The notes under the pieces: generated by a model
Told to the model about the DNA's origin: nothing
Databases searched by the model: none
What the model saw: the letters and a program-made list of their open reading frames with translations, nothing else
In this document: piece after piece, positions 32,999 through 45,104 of the stretch
Position numbering within the stretch: the first letter of the stretch is position 1
How the letters are laid out: the number at the start of each line of letters is the position of its first letter
Made by a program: the position numbers and the translations under genes
NCBI RefSeq assembly: GCF_000006565.2
Contig: NC_031472.1
Location: 248,001 to 312,000, forward strand
Origin: Toxoplasma gondii ME49
Lineage: Eukaryota; Apicomplexa; Conoidasida; Eucoccidiorida; Sarcocystidae
DNA: 64,000 nucleotides
Direction: 5' to 3'

Positions 32999-35005
32999 TC
33001 ACTTGGCGTTGAGTCGTCGAGCTTCCTTTCCAAGGTCTTCGGCCTGAGCGTAGTAAGCCGCTGCCTCTTCATCGGACAGCGGAACCAAGTCTTCGTCGGC
33101 GCCTTCGCTCTCTTCGGGCACCGCATTCGAGAGAGGCATCGCCACAAGTCCGCGGCGCTCAAGAACTTTTCGTCTATAAGACGAGTTCTCATCGACTTCC
33201 CACCTGTGGCGGAAACGGTGCTTTCTTTCCTTCTCGCCGAAGTCGTCTTTTTTGCGGCTCGCCTCTTCCGCCTGTTCGGCCTCCTCCACGATTCTGTGGA
33301 TCCGGAAGATGCCTTCTCCTTCTTCTACCTCCAACGCCCTCCTCGACCTTCGCTTCCTCGGAAGCGACGCTTTCTGCTTCTCCTTCTTCCCCTTCTTCCC
33401 CTTCTTCTCCTTCTTCGCATTCAGGTCTGTCGTTGCCCGGTCCTCCGCGGCGGCGACTTCCTCCAATACCTCCTCCACTCGCAGCCTCTCTCTCCGCGTC
33501 TCCTCCAACTCTCTCTCCAGCTCTTCGTCAGTCTTCTTCGCCTCTGTCTCCACCCTGTCTCCGAGCGGAAGCGACTCCTCCTCTGTCTCCTGACTGGCTT
33601 CGGAAGCCGACGCGTCGTCGAGGTCTCGAGTTCCGCTGTGCGTCTCTTCTGCCTCTCCGCCTCGATTCACCTCTCGCTCGTTGTCTTCTTCCGCCTCTGC
33701 AGGCAACGCGACCTCTGGCCCTGTCCCTGTGCGTCCGCATGAGCCGTCCGTCTCTCCTTCGTCTCCCGCGCGGTGGGCGTCCACATCCAGACTCGCAGTT
33801 TCCTCTTCTCGCTCTCGGCCTTCTCGCGCGTCGGAGCAGCTCTGGAGCTCCGCCGCAAGGGCGGTTTCCTGCTTCAGGAGCTGCTTTCTTCTCGCCTGCA
33901 AACGGCGCTTCTGGAAGGTCGCCTCCACCGAGCGAAAGATCGGGTGAATGACTTTGTTGCTCTTCTTCGCCTCGCTCTCGTCGACCAGCGAAGAGTCGTG
34001 GAGATGTCGAAACAGAAAGACATCCTCGTGGCGAGCGCGGAGTTTGTCTTCTATGAAGGAGCGCAGCCGGAAGTGATTCCGCCTCTCCTTCTTCCGCTCG
34101 CGCTTCCTCTCGCGATAGTTCGGACTCGCCGGAGACGGCGCAGGCGGAAGCAAAGAAATCAGTCGCAGAAACAGAGAAGACGATGGAAACTGCGCAGACA
34201 AATAGTGCTTCGGAGACGTCAGAGGATGGAAAAAATAATCAAAGGAAGGCACCGCGGATGACGACGAAGAAGGAGAAGAGGGAGACGAAGAGGAAGGTGA
34301 AGGAGAAGAAGAGGAAGGAGAAGGAGAGGAAGGAGAAGGAGAAGAGGAGGAGGGAGAAGGAGAGGAAGGAGAAGGAGAGGAAGGAAAAGAGGAGGGAGAA
34401 GAGGAGGGAGAAGGAGAAGAAGAAGAGGGAGGAGAGCACACAGAGGAAGCAAGACAGGACGATGACGGTGAAGGGATGAAGAAGGAAGGTATCGTGACGG
34501 GAGGAGCGAGTGGAGAGAGGAAGCAGTCAGGAAGCGGAGAAGAAGCAAAGAGACTCCTGACAGAACTTGGACTGCAGGACGGAAGACCGTGTGATGCGAG
34601 ACGCAGAGACGAGGCAACTGGCGAGAGAGAGGAGAGGCGAGGAGACGTGGAAGGAGACGAAACTGAAGAGGCCGACTGCTGGGGAACAGCGAAAGCCAGT
34701 GGAAGAATAGCAGACAAAGAAAGAGAAAGAGAGGGCGACGACGAAGAAGAAAGAGAGGAGGAGGGAGGAGAAGAAGGAAACGAAGAAGCAGAGAAAGGAA
34801 GAGAGGAAGAAAACGAAGAAGGAAACGACGGAGAAGGCTGGCGACTGCTCTGAGGACGAGATGTTCCTCTCGACAATCGCCTCGCTTGTCGAGAAGGAAC
34901 AGCGACAGAGATAGCGTTGAGCGAAGGACAGAAGAGGCCGCAGGCGATGAGGAAGCAAACATAGAGGAGCCGAAGCCCCCGCGGTCGCCAACGTTTCTTT
35001 TTCAT
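32999..35005 (-). CDS. Unrecognised leader-bearing Ser/Pro-rich and charged protein
   Basis: An open frame of 668 residues from ATG 35005; a Met 14 codons upstream (35047) is possible, but 35005 gives a textbook secretory leader: KKKRWRPR, then the hydrophobic core LLYVCFLIACGLFC, then SLNAIS. A basic Ser/Arg/Pro-rich, acid-free stretch follows, which resembles an apicoplast transit peptide. Next comes about 190 residues of Ser/Pro-dominated low complexity. From about residue 290 the protein is charged: a basic patch (RERKRERKKERR), then a plausible folded core around FIEDKLRARHEDVFLFRHLH and VIHPIFRSVEATFQKRRLQA. Long acidic and Lys-rich coiled-coil-like stretches and a Tyr-containing tail finish it. 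No family was recognised. A single-exon structure of this length is unusual beside its intron-rich neighbours, so undetected introns in the low-complexity part cannot be excluded. Confidence 0.65.
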   Translation of the reverse strand: MKKKRWRPRGLRLLYVCFLIACGLFCPSLNAISVAVPSRQARRLSRGTSRPQSSRQPSPSFPSSFSSSLPFSASSFPSSPPSSSLSSSSSPSLSLSLSAILPLAFAVPQQSASSVSSPSTSPRLSSLSPVASSLRLASHGLPSCSPSSVRSLFASSPLPDCFLSPLAPPVTIPSFFIPSPSSSCLASSVCSPPSSSSPSPSSSPSSFPSSPSPSSPSPSSSSPSPSSPSPSSSSPSPSSSSPSSPSSSSSAVPSFDYFFHPLTSPKHYLSAQFPSSSLFLRLISLLPPAPSPASPNYRERKRERKKERRNHFRLRSFIEDKLRARHEDVFLFRHLHDSSLVDESEAKKSNKVIHPIFRSVEATFQKRRLQARRKQLLKQETALAAELQSCSDAREGREREEETASLDVDAHRAGDEGETDGSCGRTGTGPEVALPAEAEEDNEREVNRGGEAEETHSGTRDLDDASASEASQETEEESLPLGDRVETEAKKTDEELERELEETRRERLRVEEVLEEVAAAEDRATTDLNAKKEKKGKKGKKEKQKASLPRKRRSRRALEVEEGEGIFRIHRIVEEAEQAEEASRKKDDFGEKERKHRFRHRWEVDENSSYRRKVLERRGLVAMPLSNAVPEESEGADEDLVPLSDEEAAAYYAQAEDLGKEARRLNAK
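34219..34440 (-). repeat. GAGAAGGA-type coding low-complexity tract
   Basis: A nearly pure purine tract on the plus strand, made of GGAGAAGGAGAGGAAG-like repeats, is read on the minus strand as Ser/Pro runs of the leader-bearing protein. Strand asymmetry is almost complete for over 200 bp. Confidence 0.85.
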
Positions 35006-38000
35006 CTTCAAGAAACGCGTCGCGAAGCGTCTCGCGCGGCTCTCCACTTCTCACACACCGGTGTCGGTACAGCCAGCATGCGAGGAATCTTCCGAGAGAC
35101 CGGCGGGGAACTCCCCACCGAAGAAGACAGGGGAGAGGAAAGAACCGAAGAGACAGAGGAAGGGAGGACAGCGACGAGCGAGGCGCGCATCGAGACTCGG
35201 TCCGTGAAGGAGAAGAAAAGAACGAGGCGTTGCCGATTCAGGTAAAAGTGGACGAAGGACGAGAGAGCGACATGTCCAGAGAAAGCTCGGCGCGCAGCCG
35301 TCAGACGGCACCCGAGACGAAGACGCTCAGCAAGAGACTGGAGAGACAGAGACGATCTACATCGTCGGCTTGAAGAGGGAAGGCAGAAGGTACAGACGAA
35401 CGAAAAACACCATAAGCGACAGGAAAGGCGGAAAAAGACGAAACGGATGCACCTGAGCAGAGGGTGACGACGCCCTCACACACCACGAAGAGCCTGCGGA
35501 GCTGCGCGTTTTTTTTTTCCAGAGAAAGGAGGCGAAGAAACTCGAGAAAGTTCCAGTTCAACTCGGAACATGACTCTTTCGCGACTCCGAAATGTCTCCT
35601 TCTACGAGAAGAGGCTGCGTCTCCACGGCTGTGTCGTGACGCTCCTGCGGAGAATTTGTTTTTTGGATTGCTTCTGAGAGAGAGGACCTGAGCCGAGAAG
35701 ACTTTTGCCCCAGAGACCTCGAGTTTCGGGGAGTTTCAGGAAGCCCTGTGATTCGATCTGAGCGGTGGGGACGTGTGTCAGACCAAAACAGAGACAGAGA
35801 CACCGCGAGAGCGACGGATGCGCCAAAAAAGGGGAGAAGACGAGAGACGAGAGAACCTCTGGAGCGGACATCGACTCCTCCACGGAGTCGCGCCACAACT
35901 CTTTCCTTCTCTCTTGCTTTGCGCGAGGCTCGGCTTCGCCTTCCCTGTTGGACTCTCGCCTTCGCTCTGGGGCAGGCGTCATCTCGCGACTCGTGCATGC
36001 GCAGCGCCGGTCGCCTGAAACACAAGGGAGACAGGCGAGAAGAAAAAGGAAACGACGCGACGTTCTCCGCTTGTTGGTGACGGAGAAACGAAGAAGGGGA
36101 TGCCAGGACCAGCTATCGAAACGAAGAGAAAGGGAGAAGGAGAAGACGCAGAGAAGGAAGGAAAGGCAGGCGACGAGAAAAAAAGAGGACGAAAAAAAAG
36201 ACAAGAAGAGAGACAAGAAGAGACAAGAAGAGAGACAAGAAGAGAGACAAGAAGAGGAAGAACTCGTCCGCTCTGTCGGACGAAGGAGATGAAGTCACGA
36301 AACGAACGGTTCATGAAGTCCCTAGAAATGGAAGTCTCCGCTCTCCATTTTTGACTGATCCGGTCTGGGAAAAAAAAGAGAGATAATTTGAGAATATGCG
36401 CCTGCGGAAACGAGACCTAGGGTGATTTCTGGAGAAAGAAAAATGTCTTCTCCTTCTCTCGAGTCTCTCTGTCGCGCGCAAAGTCACTCCGTCGCTCGCC
36501 AGCTGACGGCGAAGTCGTCAGTGTTGGTACAGAGCCCCAGAGTTTCTCCGTCTCCGATTTATGCGTTCTTTTCTTCTGTATTGGTTCTTTTCTTCTGTCT
36601 TGGTTTTTCTCCCCGTCTCTTGACTGGATCTGTGCGACTTGCCTTGTCCACGACTGAATTCTGGAAATCCGGGGGAACCAATCGACGAAAAAAAGGAAAC
36701 AGGCCATCTTCAAAACTCAAGCCCACAAGGCAACCTAGATGGAAATACCTACGAATCCGGACAAATAATTTATATATATACAAATAAATATATATATAAA
36801 TAGGGAGAGAGGTGTGTGTAGAGATGTCTGGGCAGCAACATCCTTATGTATGTTGAGAGATAGATAGACGGCATAGAATACAAAGATGTATGTCTATCTC
36901 TTGGTAGATGGACATCACCACACCTAGGCAGAACCGGCGAGAGAAATGGCGAAGAGGAGAGATGCCGGTCGACTCTAGGCTCAGGAAATGTCAAGTGAAG
37001 AAAACGCATTCAATGATGGTTGGAATGTAATGCTCTGGAGAAACGTTCCTGTGTACGTTGAGCGAGAAGGCTCTGGAGAATGTTTCTTCTTCCTCTTTCG
37101 TCGCTGGATGTCTCGCGCTTCGTCAGACTTCAGGAAACTTGAATTTTTTTTGTCTGCTCTTCTTTTGGGAGGCTGAAGTTGTTCCACAGTGTTCTCCGCC
37201 GCATGTCTGTGTTTCCTAGTTCTCCTTCTACAAGGATGACTCTGCTTCGCGTTCGTAATTTCAGGATTTATTTTCAATTTTCAGTAGAAGGTCTTCTGGG
37301 CCGAAGACGCCTCTTTCGATTGAGTTGGTTCTTCCAAACTCTGAATCCTGAGGCCTCCGAGCCTGTCTCAGCAGCCGGTGCAACTCTGCCGTGAGGAGAG
37401 AATCTTCTCCTCTCTTCATTCCCATTTCCGTGCGTATCTCAGCTTTCCTTTTTCTCTGTAGTTTCCTCTGTTTGCTCTCCCCTTCTCTCTTTACAGGGGG
37501 TCTTATTATCAGTTCCCTTAGTTTGTCGTTTCTCCGGAGTTCGCTTTTTCCCCGTTATTCCCTCCCCTTCTTCTCGCCGCTTCTTCGGCGGCAAGGCCTC
37601 CCCTGGCGCGACAAAAACCTACAGCGAACCTCTCTATTTCCTTTTTTCGTCGACTTTGGCATTTCCGTCTCTGGAACGCTCCTCTCGAGAAGGTTTCTCA
37701 AAGCGCTTGGACGAGCGAAACGAAAAAAACTTTTCTGTGCCGGTTCTCCTCGACTCTTCAGTCTACACAACACAGGCGCCTGCCCACCTACGAGAGGCGA
37801 AACTTCCGTCGCCGTGAAAACCAACGCGCCGGATGTATCTAGGAAAAGACATGCATGGATCTTCTCGAGCTTTCCTCTACATGGAAAGACTTGTGCACTC
37901 GCATGTCTTAGCATGTATCGGCAGGCACAATCTTTAGTATTTTTACGCTGAGAGAAGAATTCCTAGTTTGAGGAGGCAGCTGGTGTGCTCGGTATGGGTG

Positions 38001-40082
38001 TATCTCTGTGTTGGTTACTCGCAGAGAGTTCCTCGGTCGACATAAGTTTCTCTACATGGCAGGTCTGGTCGTCGCCGTCTCGGCGACCACCGCAGCACAA
38101 ACCGCAGCCAGCTGGCAGTACGGCACCTATGGGCAGAAACAAGTTTTTTCGCCTATTTTTTCACTTAAGCATTTTTGTGTCGACTGTGAAATCCTGCGTA
38201 GACTGTTCTTTGGATTCGAACGCGCTAGATAGAGTGCAGAAATTCTTTCGTCGCGCAGAGAAAAACAGAGTGGAGAAAGAACAGAGTGAAGGCACAGAGC
38301 GCAGCGAGCATGGGAGGAACCATCTTCGACCGAGAACGCTCAGAGTCGCTCTCGAGAGACAAAACGGTGCGAAAAGAGAGAGACACCGAAGGAAGAAGAA
38401 GGCGAGAACAGGATGGAAGGAAGACGGGGAGAACAAGAGATGGTGACAGAGAAAGTCAGACCGACAGCGCGGCAAAGACGAAACGGTCCGAGCGAAGAAA
38501 GGAAACCGTCACAGAAGGAATCAGAACGAGAAACGAGAGATGTTGACAGGACAGTCGACAGAGACAGAAAAACGAAGAGAGAAGGAAAGACGCACAGAAG
38601 AGAGGAAACATGAGGCACTGACAGAATCTCAACTTGATGCGTTTTTTAAAACGGAACGCGCGACATTCATGGCCTCGCTGCCAGGCAGAGAGGCGGATAC
38701 GCCGAATCGGCACCTTCTGGTTTCCCCCTCTCGTGAAAAAGTGACAAGAGCAAAGACCGAGAAAAGGAAGGCGTTCTGCAGCTGCGAGGCTCATCTGGCG
38801 AGAACGCGGCGCCGCGCGACTTTCTCGCGACTCGCAGACAGCAGCAGTGCTTTTCTGCGCAGAAACCGAAGAAGGAACAGATGGAAGCAGAGAGAGAAGA
38901 AGCAGAGCGAAAAAGAGCGAGAAAGAAACGAAGAAGGAAGGAAAAGAGAGTGAAGGAAAAGCGAGAGAAGGAAAAGAGAGAAGGGAAGCGAGAAGACGAT
39001 AGTGGAGGAGAGAAAGGGAGAAAGAGAAGGGGAAAGAAGACAAGAGATGAGGGAAGGAAAATGGAAGACGAGAGAAAAGAAAGGAGAGAAAGAGAAGAAT
39101 CAGGTGATGAAGTTCAAGAAGAAGCAGTATGAAGCATTCTTCACCCTGAAGCAACAGTAGGTCAGATAGGTCAGATCTCGCGAAAGAGAAAGATGTAGAC
39201 GCATGCGAAACAGGAAAAAGCGGTGCTAGCTGGAGGGAGACGAAGCTGTGTCTTCTTCCGAGTGTACAGACACTCAGTCACGTCAACATGGAGCGTTTTC
39301 TGTCTTCTCAGCAACTTCCTGCCTAGTGATTCTCTTTGCTTTCCTGCTTTTCGCGACAGAATTAAAGAGAATCTCTTCGAAAGAGCGTGAGCACACCCGG
39401 AGAGCGAAGAGAGGCATCTCCTCGCGGCAGGAACGCCAAGAAAGCTGTTTCTTTCTAGTTCATGTTTGCCATCCTTCATGTGCGAAGCATATCCGTTTCT
39501 CCTTTTTCTTTGGCTGTTCTTTTCTCCGGATTCTGTGTTTTTCTGAGGCTTTTTCACCCGCAGAACCTCCCGAGGCCCTCTGCCTCGGAGGCTCGGCGCC
39601 TCAGTATCGAGGTCACTGCGCTGCTTTCTCTTCTCTAACATGTTTTTTTCGTTCTCCTTCGTTTTCGTTTCGTTCTCCTTCGTTTTCCTTTCGTTTTTCT
39701 CCTTTCTCCTCCTCGTCTTCTTCCCCTTCTCCTCACGGTCGAGGGGGCGGTGTTTCCTTGTCGCCTAGAGGTGCAGAGTGACTGGAACTCACTGTGTCTC
39801 TGTCGACGAAAACTTTATAATAGACGACAACGCTTCTCTCGTTTTTGCGACTTTCCCTTCGTCTTGCAGCAGAAGACAGCGTGTCTCCTTCAGTTCTCTT
39901 CTCTCGTGACCATCCGTTCTTGTCTCTGTTCTTCCTCTCTCTCCCCCTCTTTTTTTCTCCCCTCAGTTTCGGTGAAACCTCGAGAGAGGCCTTCTCTCTC
40001 TCCAGGACTGTCTGTCGTGGAACGTCTGGACAAGAAGTGAAAAAGAAAAGCAGCTGTGACCTCGGGCCGCAGCTGCTCCCCT
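35006..40082. other. Long region without a supported gene
   Basis: This 5 kb stretch lies between the leader-bearing gene (minus) and the BSD gene (plus), which diverge. It is locally skewed: GA-rich at 36100-36270 with repeated AGAGACAAGAAG, TA microsatellite at 36770-36805, GA-rich at 38270-39110, and repeated TTCGTTTTCGTTCTCC near 39645-39700. Open frames are fragments on both strands without recognisable domains. A small or fast-evolving gene could be missed. Confidence 0.45.
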
Positions 40083-40322
40083 CTTTCGACCTTTCTCTCT
40101 TTCTACCTTTCTCTCTTTCTACCTTTCTCTCTGTCTATCCTTCTCTCTTTCTACCTTTCTCTCTATCCTTCTCTCTTTCTACCTTTCTCTCTGTCTATCC
40201 TTCTCTCTTTCTACCTTTCTCTCTGTCTATCCTTCTCTCTTTCTACTTTTCTCTCGTTCTATCCTTCTCTCTTTCTACTTTTCTCTCGTTCTGTCCTTCT
40301 CTCTTTCTACCTTTCTCTCACC
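40083..40322 (+). repeat. Polypyrimidine 32-bp tandem array
   Basis: Units of the type CTTTCTACCTTTCTCTCTGT plus CTATCCTTCTCT recur with a 32-bp period and some shortened copies. The tract has almost no plus-strand purines other than one A or G per half unit. It ends 38 bp before the BSD gene ATG, so it probably lies in the promoter or 5' leader. Confidence 0.88.
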
Positions 40323-40359
40323 TTCTCCGCGCCATAAGAAGAGAAGACACGAGAGAACC

Positions 40360-43300
40360 ATGGGAGCTTCTGAGAGCACAGACAGCCTGCGGGCCGACCA
40401 AGAAGCGCGAGAGCTACGCGAACTGAATGGTGCGTCGAGCACGGCTCCCAGTTCAACGCTTTCTCCCTTCTGTTTGCTTTCTTCTCTTTCTCTTCCTTCT
40501 ATCCTCTCCCCCTCGCGTCTGCATTCTTCTCCTCGTAGTTCCTCTCCCTTCTTTGTGCCTTCTTGTCTTTATTCTCTTTTCTCTCTGCTGCTGTGCGCTC
40601 CTCTTTACGTCGGTCTCTTATCTGTGCTCTCTTCTCTTCTCTCTTATCTCTTATCTGTTCTCTCTGTTCTCTCCTTGCTGTTCTCTTCTCTCTCAGCACC
40701 GATGTTCAGTCGGCGCGCCGGTCTCAGACTTCGCTTTCTTTGGCGCTGTGGGATGTCTGTACACTGCAGGGGAGCACTACCAAGACGCAGAGTATCCTTG
40801 GTTTTTCATCGTCCAGTGGGCCTGCGAGAAGCTTCCTGCCGACGCCGTCTTCACATGGAACCTCTCAGACATCAAGGCAGGTGAGAGGATACACTCCCCG
40901 CGAGAAAAACGCGCCAGAGCCATGCTCGACCGAGGCAGAACGGGAGGTCGCGTCGTTGAGGCGCCCTCTTCTTCCTCTTCTTCCTCTTCTTCCTCTTCTT
41001 CTTGTTCCTCGTCTCCCTTCTTTTCAGGATTTGTTCATTTTTTGCCTCTTCCTCCTCTCCATTTTGTCTTCGACTGAAGCTGTCGGCTGTCTGTCGCCTG
41101 CAGCGTTTCCTGCGTCTCTCTGAGAGTGAGAGAACCTCGCAGACAGGTTCGCTCTCGATTGAGCTTGGAAGGCGTAGCTGCGGTCTCCCTCGTTCTCGAC
41201 GCACATGTTGGCAAGAACTCTGTCCGCCTTTGTCTCTGTCAGCGAGGAGGCTTTGTGTTTGTCTCAGACGTTCTCGTGGACGGATTGTCTCCTTTTATTC
41301 TCGCTGGTTCTCTGCTTTTCTTCCTGCTGGCGGTGTTCGGGAGTCCCCCTTCCCTTTCCTTCTGGCTCTCTGCGTCGGAGATGCATCTTCCAGTTTTCTC
41401 CGTTTTCTCCTCTCCGTTTCGTTTTCTGGCTTCGCAGAAGTTGCCGAGTTGACGGCAGATCCCATCACGTTCCTCGCCTGCTGCCCCGCCGACGAAGCCT
41501 TCCGAGAGAGCGGCGAATTTTCCTTCACAGAGAACGGCGTCTTCGTGGAATGGTAACATTTCCGACTCACCACAGGCGGCAGCTTGCGTCCCCATTCATG
41601 AACGACAGTCGCAGAAAGAGACGCAGAAGCACCAAGGGAGCGACGCTGGGGGAAGAGGACAAGACAAGACGAGGAAGAGAACAAGCCGAGAGACAAGGAG
41701 AGAGCGAGAAGAAGAAGAGACAGAGAGAGGAAGACCGAGAGGAACGCGAAGAAGAACCAAGACGTTCTCTCTGGGTGTGCGTTGCATGTTTCGCGTCTCT
41801 GCTTCTCTTCACATCCCGTCTATCCGTCCTGGACGTCGCCTTCTGCGTTGCTCTCTTCGTCGCGCTCCTTCGCGCGTCTTCATCTTCTCGTCTCTTCTCC
41901 TCACTGTTTCCTGTCCTTTCTCCAGGGCGATGCTCCTCGTCGAGCTCCTCCCTTCGCTCGCCGACGTTCGTTACAGGCTCGTGCCTGCCAAGGTCGCTGA
42001 GGAAGAATTTTGGTGTCGCTTTTTCTCCGCAGTTCGCCTCCGAATTCAGCAGCATGTGGGTTCCCGAACAGGACCTTCCACACACATCCCCGAGAAAAAA
42101 AAACAATCGGAAAGGCGACGCAGAGACAGACGAGAGTTCCTGAAATCTACGAACGTGTAGAGAAAGGAATTCAGGCGAACACTAAATATACATCAATATA
42201 TATATATATATATATAAGTATATATATATATATATATATATGAACGGCTGTAGAGAGGGGTTTATACAGCTAGCAGTGAGAATATATATATATATATATG
42301 TATAGACAGAGAGGTAGATATTTATGTGTGTTGATCTACGGAGGGGGATGTACAGTGCACAAAAGGATATCTACAAATGTGTGTATATATGTTTATATTT
42401 ATATCGATATATGAAGGTATATACAAAGGTGGACATTCACATAGAGCAGTGACAGTATATATATATATATATATATATTACTTTGTGTGCGTATGATGAA
42501 TCGTTAGAGGGGAAAGGAAGGCATGAATATTCGCAGAGAGAGTCAGGACAGCAAAAGGAAGACAGAGGCAACATGGAGATCCCGAAGAAAGCATACATGC
42601 ACATGCATGCCAATACGTACATGAGCATTTCTGTCTCGATGCAGGTGTTGAGAGATTTCTGTAAGCGCCTGTGGCTGTTGAGGTCTCGTTGGTTGTGACT
42701 GCGTCTATGTGAGCGCTGAGAGAGACATCCAAGGGAGTTGATAGATGTCCGCTTTTGGATTCGAGGGTGGTTCTTCTGCGATGTATGTGAAACGTTTTTA
42801 TTCGCCTTCCGCGAGGCTAGGAGATGTCCTCTCTCTTTTTTATCTTCTTCCCCGAACATGTTTGGTTCGCTTCTCTGCAAGTTCCATTTCGTTTCCGTCA
42901 CTTTCCTCAAGGGTGCGCTTCAATCCTGTTTACTCCACGTTTTCAATTCGCCGCAACTCCAGGTTTTAGGCTTGAGTTTTCTGAATTTGTGGTTCCAGCT
43001 GCATTTATGAACCTCTTTTCTCCATCTATACAGCCAAAATGTGATTTCCCTCAATCGACTCTCCATGCGTTGTCACTGGTTGTCACTGCCTTTCCCCGTT
43101 CAGGTCTTGGCTGCGCAAGAGCAGCCTCATACAGTTTCTTCGCCGTCGAACGCTTCATCTCTGGGTCACCGCCCTGCCGCGCCTCTGCCGCTGGCAGCTG
43201 AGGCGGCGGAGACTGTGGGCCGTTCGTCGCTCAACGGTTTCTCTGCGCCGGTCTCCGCGGTCTCCTTCGAGGAGTGTAAGGTTCAGCGAAGAGGAAGCCG

Positions 43301-44124
43301 CTCTTCGCAGGCAGAGACTGACTCAGGATTGGCGCATGCAGGAGACCTGCGGAGCAACCGAGTCGGAGCGCCGACCTCGGTGCAGGGGACAGCGGCGAAG
43401 GCAGAGGACGGTCTGCATGCGTTCGCGCCGCATGCAGCAACAAATCCGACAAAGTGCCTAGACTCACACAGCGACGGAGGCGCTCTCTTGGCAGGTACGA
43501 CCCAGGCCTCGCAAAGCATCAGCAGAGGCGGACTGGGCGATAAACGGCGGGGATGTCGCGTTCTTGCAACTAAAGACGTTCTGTCTGTTCGTTGGCAGGT
43601 GGGCAACTGTGCGTATCGTTCGTTCACAGGCAGGTCCGCGAGAGTCTTTGGTAGACGAAGACAGCAGGTTTCCATCTCCTCGCCGCTGCTGCAGAAGAGG
43701 CGGCATCTTCTGCCCCCAGCTAGAGACGCGTCTGGAGACCTGTTGTGCGTCTTCGAGTCTGGCTTCTACGAAAAAAGTGGAGTTTCTGGGAGCAGTTTCT
43801 TGCCCGAATGGACGACTTCGCCCTGCGACGCCGCCGCCGCTGGCAAACCAGGAGAGTTGGGGAGGCGGAAGAGATTAAGGAAATGAGAGAGCGAGTATCT
43901 CCAGCAGGTCGCACTGTGTGCGCTGGCGTCTGTGGCTCTTCATTTCTGCGCAAAAAAGTCTGGTTTTTTTCTTGTCTTCAGGTGGCGACCGGGAGTGGAA
44001 CTCCGCTGAAGACCCTCGACATCCGACGCTGATCGGCGCGCCGTCAGGAGCCGCTGCTTCGGGCGTACGGACGCCCCACTACGTGATGCAAAACGGAGGA
44101 GGCGCCAGGCCGACCTACCTCTGA
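40360..44124 (+). CDS. BSD-domain protein
   Basis: Proposed exons: 40360-40429, 40710-40880, 41438-41552, 41926-42055, 43104-43494 and 43982-44124, giving 339 residues. The BSD hallmark spans about residues 104-162: VRYRLVPAKVAEEEFWCRFF, with the conserved LVP, EEEFW and aromatic positions. Upstream, exon 2 encodes CEKLPADAVFTWNLSDIKAE, and exon 3 continues it in frame (VAELTADPITFLA), as in BSDC1/SYAP1-like proteins. The start has good context (AACCATGG) and begins MGASES, a possible N-myristoylation signal. After the BSD domain come about 130 Ala/Ser-rich residues and a C-terminal segment GGDREWNSAEDPRHPTLIG ending in a Gly-rich tail. BSD proteins other than TFIIH p62 are poorly understood and often linked to membrane or signalling roles. 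An extra exon between 43494 and 43982 is possible, since there are acceptor-like sites near 43610-43640. Confidence 0.85.
42190..42480. repeat. Cluster of TA microsatellites
   Basis: Four TA runs separated by GA/GT-rich spacers lie inside the large fourth intron of the BSD gene (42056-43103). Confidence 0.92.
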
Positions 44125-44219
44125 GCTGTCCTAGGTGGACAGGCCTCCCTAGACTCTCCACGGCCTTAACTTCCCCACGGAGGCGTACAGGACCGATGCA
44201 CACACACGACTGCACATGG

Positions 44220-44332
44220 CGCTATATATATATATATATATATACATAAATATATATATATGCATAAATATATATATATATATACATAAATACATGCATA
44301 TACATAAATATATATATATATATATATGTATG
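44220..44332. repeat. TA/TACATAAA microsatellite
   Basis: Alternating TA runs and ATACATAAATA/ATGCATAAATA steps begin 96 bp after the BSD gene stop, probably in its 3' untranslated region. Confidence 0.92.
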
Positions 44333-45104
44333 CATGTTATGATTGCATCGGTAGGGCGGGTGGGTGTGTGCGGATCGGCCCGGAGTCGTGGGCCTGGGAG
44401 GGGAGACAGAGGAGCAGGTGGCTGCTGTTTTTCCTTTTTCTGTCACAAAAGGCCTTTTGGATACGCAGAAAACGCCTTCATCTGCAGAGTCGCATGGGGG
44501 TCCTCGGCCGGTCTACACAGTGTTTACCTGGAATTGTTCTTGGTCGACGTTCACCCTCTTTCCCTCGGATGTCTCTGTTCGGTCCGTCTCGTCTCTTTCG
44601 TTTCGCCGGGGCCAGGGGCTGATGTGTCGGCTGCGTTTTCCCGATGGGGGATGGGCGGCTTCCTCGGTTTTTCGCTGTGGCTTTTTTGAACCGGGCAACC
44701 TTCGTCCAACAACTCGGCATGGAGAAAGGGGACAAGTCTCCCTCCTCCGGTACTCTCAGGTGTGTTTGAAAGCTGCAGAGGAGTCAGGGAGGTCTCACCG
44801 CGGAAGCGTCACTTCTGGCCGCGTTTGCAGGGTCTAGCAACGGTTTTTTCCTTCTTAATGCGGACTTTTCCTCTAGATCGGTTGTCGCTCTCTTTCGCGA
44901 ACAATCTCCCTTTCTGATCGAAGGACGCAACGGCAGTCCTCTTCTCTCCAGGGAAACCTGTCCGGTTGTGCAGGTTTCTCTGTTTCTTCTCTGTCTCGGT
45001 GGCCTCAGCCGGAGTCGCCTTCCGGCCTCTCCCTCAAAGCCAGGAAACACTTGAGAAGAAGAGTCTCCTGCGAAGTGAAACACCGCCTCCCCCTTCTCCT
45101 GGTC

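Noticed and set aside
37391..37951. Plus-strand frame of 186 codons with hydrophobic stretches
   Set aside because: The hydrophobicity comes from CT-rich sequence read as Leu/Ser/Phe. It ends arbitrarily and has no recognisable domain.
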